Of a stretch of DNA of 11,104 nucleotides, positions 6,103-11,104 are shown piece after piece. The notes under the pieces were generated by a model. It was not told where the DNA came from and searched no databases. It saw only the letters and a program-made list of their open reading frames with translations. Position numbers and translations under genes: made by a program. The first letter of the stretch is position 1. Every line of letters begins with the position of its first letter. Location: contig MHJO01000007.1 in assembly GCA_001818015.1 (NCBI GenBank), positions 8,180-19,283 on the forward strand, given 5' to 3'. This DNA is from Candidatus Harrisonbacteria bacterium RIFOXYD1_FULL_40_9 (GTDB taxonomy: Bacteria; Patescibacteriota; Minisyncoccia; UBA6257; XYD1-FULL-40-9).

Positions 6103-7113
6103 ATGGAAAGCGAAATAAGTGAAAAAACGGTGAAAAACGAAGAACAAAGCCCAGATTCTCTTGTGTTGAGGCCCTCATCGTGGGCAGATTATGTAGGTCA
6201 AGAAAATGTAAAAAAAAATATAAGCATTATCCTTCAGGCTGCAAAAAAAAGGAACGAAAATCCTGATCACATGCTCTTTTATGGTCAAGCAGGGCTTGGG
6301 AAGACCACTCTTGCATATCTTGTCGCTTCGCATATGGGAGCGCATCTGAAAGTGACTTCTGGTCCCGCGTTTGAAAAAATGGGGGATCTTGCTGCAATCC
6401 TTACTAATATCGAACCAGGAGAAGTTCTTTTTATTGATGAGGTCCATCGTCTCAATAAAATGATTGAAGAAGTCCTTTATCCCGCAATGGAGAGTCGCAA
6501 ACTTCACCTTGTTATCGGAAAGGGTCCCGGCGCACGAACACTCGTGATTGATCTCCCGCCATTTACTCTTATTGCTGCCACAACTCGGATTAGTTTGTTG
6601 TCAGCGCCGCTTCGTTCTCGATTTGGGGCAGTGTTTAAGCTCGACTATTATTCAAAAGAGGATATTGAATTGATCGCACAACGTTCAGCAAAAATTTTGG
6701 GAATCGGTATTGATGAGAAGGCAATAGAGATGCTTGCAATTGCCTCGCGTGCCACGCCTCGAGTTGCAAATAGGCTTCTTAAGAGGGCGCGTGATTTCGC
6801 GGTAGTAAGTGGCGGGGGAGTAATAACCGAGCATGTTATGAAGGAAACTCTTGATATGCTTGAAGTCGATAACGTGGGGCTTGAGGCATCCGATAGGAGA
6901 CTTCTTGAGGTATTGATTACAAAATTCAATGGAGGTCCTGTGGGCTTAAATACGCTTGCTGCAGGCTTAAACGAAGACAAGGGAGCGATAGAGGATGTAT
7001 ACGAGCCTTATCTTATGAATATGGGGTTTTTGCAGCGCACTCCACTTGGGCGAATCGCAACTCCTCGTGCCTATGAACATTTAGGTATTAAAGTAAAAAG
7101 TGTATTGATTTAA
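6103..7113 (+). CDS. ruvB: Holliday junction branch-migration ATPase RuvB
   Basis: RuvB is the hexameric AAA+ motor that, loaded by RuvA, drives Holliday-junction branch migration. From ATG at 6103 it has 336 residues, the standard length. An in-frame TTG at 6085 would add six residues, but it has no ribosome-binding site and is not preferred. In 336-residue numbering, the RPSSWADYVGQ block is at 23-33, Walker A YGQAGLGKTT at 60-69, Walker B LFIDEVHR at 109-116, sensor 1 IAATTR at 157-162 and the arginine-finger block APLRSRFG at 168-175. The C-terminal winged helix carries the GGPVGLNTLAAGLNEDKGA block and the ending TPRAYEHLG. All motifs are intact. It heads a plus-strand group and is followed 14 bp later by tsaE. 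RuvA is absent from the window, so the Ruv genes are dispersed. Confidence 0.96.
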   Translation: MESEISEKTVKNEEQSPDSLVLRPSSWADYVGQENVKKNISIILQAAKKRNENPDHMLFYGQAGLGKTTLAYLVASHMGAHLKVTSGPAFEKMGDLAAILTNIEPGEVLFIDEVHRLNKMIEEVLYPAMESRKLHLVIGKGPGARTLVIDLPPFTLIAATTRISLLSAPLRSRFGAVFKLDYYSKEDIELIAQRSAKILGIGIDEKAIEMLAIASRATPRVANRLLKRARDFAVVSGGGVITEHVMKETLDMLEVDNVGLEASDRRLLEVLITKFNGGPVGLNTLAAGLNEDKGAIEDVYEPYLMNMGFLQRTPLGRIATPRAYEHLGIKVKSVLI

Positions 7114-7127
7114 TAGTTCTTGGCGTT

Positions 7128-7580
7128 ATGTCTCGCATTGTTCTTGCGTCTAAAAAAGCAACACAGGAAATAGCGCAAAAGATAGCACGAAAATTATTGA
7201 ACGAAAAAAGAGAGCACGCTATTCTTATCGCGCTTCAAGGGGAATTAGGCGCAGGGAAAACTACATTTGTGCAGTCATTTTTGAAGGCGTGCGGAGTGCG
7301 TCGAAGGATTACGAGCCCCACATTTCTTATTATGCGAAGATACCCACTTGTTCACGAATATTATAGCGATGTGTATCATCTCGATCTTTATCGCATTACA
7401 TTTTCTCGTGAGCTCGATGTTTTTAAATTGCCCGCAATTTTTGAAAACAGACACAATATAATACTTATGGAGTGGGCGGATAAAATAAAAGATATAGTGC
7501 CAGATTTTGCTCATTGGATAGCTCTTTTACATGGCACGCACGAAAATGAACGTGTTATCTCATTCCAGTTTGATATTTAA
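7128..7580 (+). CDS. tsaE: tRNA threonylcarbamoyladenosine biosynthesis ATPase TsaE
   Basis: TsaE (YjeE) is the small P-loop ATPase that works with TsaB and TsaD to complete the t6A modification at position 37 of ANN-decoding tRNAs, in the cytosol. At 150 residues it is a typical length. Walker A GELGAGKTT is at 38-46, the switch-like TSPTF block at 62-66, HLDLYR at 84-89, and the family's EW pair at 115-116 (LMEWADKI). The start ATG lies 14 bp after ruvB and the stop is 8 bp before the nuclease gene, so it is co-transcribed. No Shine-Dalgarno is visible. The link to recombination and repair genes appears to be operon packing and not function. Confidence 0.93.
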   Translation: MSRIVLASKKATQEIAQKIARKLLNEKREHAILIALQGELGAGKTTFVQSFLKACGVRRRITSPTFLIMRRYPLVHEYYSDVYHLDLYRITFSRELDVFKLPAIFENRHNIILMEWADKIKDIVPDFAHWIALLHGTHENERVISFQFDI

Positions 7581-7588
7581 TTAATAAA

Positions 7589-8506
7589 ATGAAAACCCTT
7601 CTTGTAATCGATGCAAATGCACTTATACATCGCGCATTTCATGCGCTTCCTGAGTTTGTGTCGAGAGAAGGAAAGCCTACGGGGGCTTTGTATGGAGTGG
7701 CGAGTATCCTTATAAAATTTTTTAAAGAAAATCCTCCTCAATATGTAGTAGCGGCATTTGATAGACCCGAGACAACATTTCGAGAGAAGTTATTTTCTGA
7801 ATATAAGGCTCATAGACCTGAACCTGCGCCCTCTCTTGTTGCTCAAATAGTTGAGGCGTACGCTTTATTTCAAAGTTTTGGAATTAAAACCATTGATGCT
7901 TCAGGGTTTGAAGGAGATGATGTTATTGGAACGCTTGTGGAGTTTTTTAAGCACGAGCCTGAAATTAAGATTACTATTTTAACAGGGGACATGGATTCTT
8001 TGCAGCTTGTATTTCAAGAAAAAGTTGTAGTCGAGACTCTTCGGAAAGGAGTGAATGACATTACTCTTTATGATGAAAAAGCAGTTCGGGAACGCTTTCT
8101 TGTGGAACCTTATCAGATTCCAGATTATAAAGGGCTGATTGGCGATGCTTCTGATAATATAACGGGAGTTAGGGGAATAGGGCCGAAGACAGCAGCGCGT
8201 TTACTAGGACACCACAAAACACTTGAGAATATAATAAAAAGCATTGAGTTTAATGAGTCTATTCTCGAAGAAGACTCGGCGTATCGAAAAATTAAAGATC
8301 AAAAAGAAGAAGCTCTATTATCAAAAAAACTAGCAACTATCAGATGCGACGCTCCTATCCCACGCCTTGCTCTTCGCGACCTCATTATTTCAAAGAACAT
8401 GAAAGATGGCGCGATTAAGTATCTCTCTCAGTTCGGTTTCAAAAGTCTTATTAAACGACTAGAAGAAGAATCAAAGAAGAAAATTCACCAAGGGCAATTA
8501 TTGTAA
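7589..8506 (+). CDS. 5'-3' exonuclease / flap endonuclease (Pol I N-terminal domain as a separate protein)
   Basis: This is the structure-specific 5' nuclease that removes RNA primers and flaps during Okazaki-fragment processing and repair. The 305 residues match the N-terminal third of DNA polymerase I. Metal ligands are visible: D8 (VIDANALIHR), D58 (AFDRPETTFR), E108/D110/D111 (GFEGDDVIGTL), D134 and D136 (TGDMDSLQL), and D186 and D189 (GDASDN). The helix-hairpin-helix DNA-binding segment GVRGIGPKTAARLL is at 193-206, and FREKLFSEYKAHRP at 64-77 is the conserved arch-region block. The protein ends in a charged linker (LEEESKKKIHQGQLL) and a TAA. Two codons later, in the same frame, comes the ATG of the polymerase gene, so the pair looks like a polA split by one stop codon. 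It could also be named as a stand-alone FEN/ExoIX-like protein. Confidence 0.93.
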   Translation: MKTLLVIDANALIHRAFHALPEFVSREGKPTGALYGVASILIKFFKENPPQYVVAAFDRPETTFREKLFSEYKAHRPEPAPSLVAQIVEAYALFQSFGIKTIDASGFEGDDVIGTLVEFFKHEPEIKITILTGDMDSLQLVFQEKVVVETLRKGVNDITLYDEKAVRERFLVEPYQIPDYKGLIGDASDNITGVRGIGPKTAARLLGHHKTLENIIKSIEFNESILEEDSAYRKIKDQKEEALLSKKLATIRCDAPIPRLALRDLIISKNMKDGAIKYLSQFGFKSLIKRLEEESKKKIHQGQLL

Positions 8507-8512
8507 TTCTTT

Positions 8513-9868
8513 ATGATTCAGGAAAAAAAAATTGAAATTGCACAATGGCTTCTTGATCCCGATAGGGGAAATACCGAAACGCTCCCATATTTGTCCTTTA
8601 ATATTCTTGAAGAACGTCTAAAGCACGAAGGATTGTGGCGTGTATTTAGTGAAGTAGAGGTTCCACTCCATCCTATTTTAGAAGATATGCACAAGGCAGG
8701 GATTAAGCTTCAGAGAGAGAAGCTTGAAGAAATGCACAAGGAGTTATTTAGTAAGGAAAATATACTTGGGAGTGCGATAAAAAAAGAGTGCTCGCATCTG
8801 GCTCCTCGTGTTAATATAAATTCACCTCGACAATTAGGAGAGATTCTTTTTAGTGAGCCGCCTCGTGGATTAGGAATTACTCATGAAAATACCTCAAAAA
8901 CAAAATCGGGGGGATTCTCTACCGACAACGAAACGTTGACGAAAGTTAAGGACGCTCATCCGATCATCCCTCTTATTCTTGAATATAGAGAAGTGTTTAA
9001 GCTTCGTTCCACGTACCTTGAATCATTTAAAAGCTTGATGGATGAAACCGGGCGCATTCACACGACATTTATACAAGATGGAGCAGCAACGGGACGGTTG
9101 AGTTCAAGAAACCCAAATATGCAAAATATTCCTAGCGGCATACGATCTCTTTTTGTGCCAGAAAAGGGATACTTTTTTCTCTCTCTCGATTATTCCCAGA
9201 TCGAGCTTCGAATTCTTGCTTCGGTTACTGGAGATGCGCGTATGATCGATGCATTTATGCATAATAAAGACATTCATGTTATTACCGCAGCGCGCGTGTT
9301 TCATAAAGATATAAATGCCATAACAAAGGAAGAAAGAAATTTTGCAAAAATTCTTAATTTCGGAATCATCTATGGCATGGGTAAAGATGCCCTATCTCGG
9401 CTTATCAATGTGTCTCGTGACGAGGCAGAAAAAATGATTAGAGATTATTTTAATGATTTTGCTCATATTAAAAGATGGCAAGAAAAATTACTTGATAAGG
9501 CTATGCAAATGGGATATGTGGAAAATGAATTAGGGAGAAAGAGGTGGTTGCCTGGAATTGTGTCTCAAAATAAACGTGTTCAAAATGAGGCTCGACGGGC
9601 AGCAGTGAATATGCCTATACAAGGACTTGGGGCTGATATTTTAAAACTCGCCATGATTCGCGTTGCAGAAATTTTGAAGGCTAAAAAAGTGTGGATGAAG
9701 ACAGTGCTGCCCATTCTTACTATTCATGATGAATTGCTCTTCGAAGTTCATAATGATATTCTCAAAGAAATAAGCGGGATTATCAAAGGAGAGATGGAGT
9801 CGATATACGAATTAAAAGTTCCTCTTAAAGTAGACGTCTCTTCTGCGGATAATTGGGGAGCATTATGA
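8513..9868 (+). CDS. polA: DNA polymerase I polymerase domain (family A), lacking the 5' nuclease and almost all of the 3'-5' exonuclease domain
   Basis: This family A DNA polymerase fills gaps in repair and replaces primers. It has 451 residues. The first 20 or so (IAQWLLDPDRG) match only the tail of the usual exonuclease domain. The thumb follows (INSPRQLGEILF, 102-113), then the palm with TGRLSSRNPNMQNIP (193-207), motif A DYSQIELR (226-233), motif B RNFAKILNFGIIYG (275-288, with R275, K279, F283, Y287), the PIQGLGADI block (368-376) and motif C HDE (405-407). All polymerase catalytic residues are present. F283 matches Pol I enzymes that discriminate against dideoxynucleotides. No exonuclease DEDD residues remain, so there is no proofreading. 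The gene follows the 5' nuclease after one in-frame TAA and six bases, and has no Shine-Dalgarno. It overlaps the histidine kinase start by four bases (ATGA). Confidence 0.93.
   Translation: MIQEKKIEIAQWLLDPDRGNTETLPYLSFNILEERLKHEGLWRVFSEVEVPLHPILEDMHKAGIKLQREKLEEMHKELFSKENILGSAIKKECSHLAPRVNINSPRQLGEILFSEPPRGLGITHENTSKTKSGGFSTDNETLTKVKDAHPIIPLILEYREVFKLRSTYLESFKSLMDETGRIHTTFIQDGAATGRLSSRNPNMQNIPSGIRSLFVPEKGYFFLSLDYSQIELRILASVTGDARMIDAFMHNKDIHVITAARVFHKDINAITKEERNFAKILNFGIIYGMGKDALSRLINVSRDEAEKMIRDYFNDFAHIKRWQEKLLDKAMQMGYVENELGRKRWLPGIVSQNKRVQNEARRAAVNMPIQGLGADILKLAMIRVAEILKAKKVWMKTVLPILTIHDELLFEVHNDILKEISGIIKGEMESIYELKVPLKVDVSSADNWGAL
9855..9860 (+). promoter_or_regulatory. Shine-Dalgarno sequence of the histidine kinase gene
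   Basis: GGGGAG, four bases before ATG 9865, lies inside the 3' end of the polymerase gene. It decides between the ATG and the upstream TTG at 9853, and it is unusual here because the other genes lack such a site. Confidence 0.6.
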
Positions 9869-11097
9869 CACCATTTTTAATGTATTTAATTCTTGCAGTT
9901 CTCGTGGGGGTAATGGTAGGATTTTTTTTATTTATTGTTTCAAGTAAAAACTCAAAAAGAAAGATAGAGAGTGAGGGAGGGGTAACTAATGAACTCTTCT
10001 CGATTATTTCTAATCTTCAGGATGGGATTATTATGTACACCCCGGAATTTAAAATCACCTTCTTTAATAAAGCTGCAGAAGAAATTTTTAATATAAAAAG
10101 CGTAGAGGTAATGGAAACGGTAATGACTCCAAAAAACACTCAAATACCTCGACTTAAAGCGCTTGCGCAGGTTTTCTTCCCGACACTTGCGGTGTCTTCT
10201 TCTCGCGTAAATGAATATGATAGAAATTCTCAGGTAACGGAGCTTGTTGTTGGGGATTCTGGCTTAGAGCTTCGAGTGACTAATGTAAAACTTCTCGACG
10301 AGCAAGGGAGGGTGAAGGGCTTCGTGAAGGTTTTATATAATAGAACTCGTGAATTACAGGTATTAAAATCGAAAACTGAATTTGTTTCGGTTGCGGCACA
10401 TCAATTACGAACTCCTCTTACTGCGATTCAGTGGGCCGCAGAATCTCTTCTAGAGGACAACGAGGGATTTAAGGAGCAGCATAATAAAATGGTGGAGATC
10501 ATATGGCAGGCTTCAAAGAAAATATTGGGAATTGTTGATGATCTTTTGAATATTGCAAAAATGGAAGAAGGCCGCTTCGGTTACTCTTTTAAAGAGGTTG
10601 AGCTTATAGAGTTTATATCCACTCTTCTTAATTCTCTAAAAGAGAGAACTAAAGACTTGGGTATTAAGCTTTTTTTTGATAAACCTCAGTCTTCTCGAAT
10701 TATAGTTCAAGCAGACCCCGCACGACTTGAAATGGCGCTTTCGAATATAGTAGACAATGCTATTCGTTATAACGTGAAAGGCGGAGAAGTGGGTGTTCTT
10801 ATCGAGCTCCTTAAGGATAAGCCTTTTGTGAAAATCAGCGTAAGAGACACTGGAATAGGTATTTTGGAGGATGACATTAAGCGATTATTCACTAAATTTT
10901 ATAGAGGGCAAAATGCAGTAAAGGTTCGGGTGGAGGGATCTGGTCTAGGTCTCTATATTGTGAAAAATATTATTGAGCGCCATGGAGGCAAAATCTGGGT
11001 TGAATCAGAAATAAATAGAGGTACTACTATCCATTTTACACTTCCTACTGATCCGAAGTTCATCCCTCTTAAAGAAAAAACCGAAATCGACGCATGA
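9865..11097 (+). CDS. Membrane-anchored PAS-domain sensor histidine kinase
   Basis: This two-component sensor kinase would autophosphorylate a histidine and pass the phosphate to a response regulator. ATG at 9865 is chosen (410 residues) because GGGGAG (9855-9860) lies four bases upstream, the only clear Shine-Dalgarno in the window. A TTG at 9853 would place the start before it. Residues about 2-25 form one transmembrane helix with no extracytoplasmic loop, so the signal is probably cytosolic or in the membrane. A PAS-like domain covers about 40-160 (LQDGIIMYTPEFKITFFN at its start). HisKA has the H-box HQLRTPL with H179. HATPase motifs are DNAIRYN (297-303), DTGIGI (328-333), the F-box FTKFYRG (342-348) and GSGLGLYIVKNIIERHGG (358-375). 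It overlaps polA and the next start codon by ATGA. The ligand is unknown. Confidence 0.94.
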   Translation: MTPFLMYLILAVLVGVMVGFFLFIVSSKNSKRKIESEGGVTNELFSIISNLQDGIIMYTPEFKITFFNKAAEEIFNIKSVEVMETVMTPKNTQIPRLKALAQVFFPTLAVSSSRVNEYDRNSQVTELVVGDSGLELRVTNVKLLDEQGRVKGFVKVLYNRTRELQVLKSKTEFVSVAAHQLRTPLTAIQWAAESLLEDNEGFKEQHNKMVEIIWQASKKILGIVDDLLNIAKMEEGRFGYSFKEVELIEFISTLLNSLKERTKDLGIKLFFDKPQSSRIIVQADPARLEMALSNIVDNAIRYNVKGGEVGVLIELLKDKPFVKISVRDTGIGILEDDIKRLFTKFYRGQNAVKVRVEGSGLGLYIVKNIIERHGGKIWVESEINRGTTIHFTLPTDPKFIPLKEKTEIDA

Positions 11098-11104
11098 TTA
11101 CTTT
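11094..11104 (+). CDS. Start of a further gene (partial, only 11 bases)
   Basis: An ATG at 11094 overlaps the histidine kinase TGA as ATGA, the same coupling used at polA/kinase and yebC/ruvC. Only three codons (Met-Ile-Thr) are visible before the window ends. A cognate response regulator would be the natural guess from gene order, but the sequence cannot show it. Confidence 0.4.

Noticed and set aside
6648..6980. Minus-strand frames inside ruvB, and others inside tyrS, the pilus ATPase and polA
   Set aside because: These are antisense shadows of genes with intact motifs along their length and have low-complexity composition.
8504..8506. Stop-codon reassignment explaining the in-frame stop in polA
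   Set aside because: The stop is TAA, and the known reassigned codon in CPR lineages is TGA to glycine. TGA ends yebC, polA and the histidine kinase at natural family ends, and TAA ends several other genes here, so the standard bacterial code applies.
1..11104. CRISPR arrays, tRNA or rRNA genes, insertion sequences, prophage or defence genes
   Set aside because: No regularly spaced repeats, cloverleaf or rRNA wording, transposase or integrase motifs, or defence domains were seen. The window is core housekeeping genes.

Overview
The window reads as an AT-rich (roughly 40% GC by eye), tightly packed bacterial chromosome segment, most likely from a Candidate Phyla Radiation (Patescibacteria, Parcubacteria-like) genome. 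That placement is inference. It rests on minimal versions of housekeeping proteins (a YebC lacking its central region, a DNA polymerase I with almost no 3'-5' exonuclease domain, split in two), a pilus ATPase, very short intergenic gaps and almost no Shine-Dalgarno sequences. TGA is used as a stop at natural protein ends, so the UGA-glycine code of Gracilibacteria/Absconditabacteria does not apply.

Layout. Positions 1-1541 (minus) hold the N-terminal 513 residues of a class A penicillin-binding protein that runs off the left edge. It is divergent from tyrS (1586-2806, plus), which ends in a 14-bp hairpin. Facing it is a minus-strand group: yebC (4100-3570), ruvC (3573-3088, 4-nt overlap) and a tiny, very acidic protein (2964-2848). 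A 41-bp divergent promoter region separates yebC from a PilB/GspE-type assembly ATPase (4142-5848, plus). The only sizeable non-coding gap, 5849-6102, holds a strong candidate structured RNA at 5878-6055. A compact plus-strand operon follows: ruvB, tsaE, a stand-alone 5' nuclease, a stand-alone Pol I polymerase, a membrane histidine kinase, and the first bases of another gene.

Functions. The genes cover cell-wall synthesis (PBP), translation and tRNA modification (TyrRS, YebC, TsaE), Holliday-junction processing (RuvB and RuvC; no RuvA here), DNA repair and Okazaki-fragment processing (split Pol I), type IV pilus assembly or DNA uptake (PilB-like), and sensing (histidine kinase).

Main points for a second look: (1) the unassigned structured RNA before ruvB; (2) the Pol I nuclease and polymerase lie in one frame, separated by a single TAA, with the exonuclease domain nearly gone; (3) the hexamer CTCGTG occurs 17 times on the plus strand and once on the minus strand whatever the gene direction, resembling an oriented chromosome motif; (4) a shortened YebC; (5) a small acidic protein gene.
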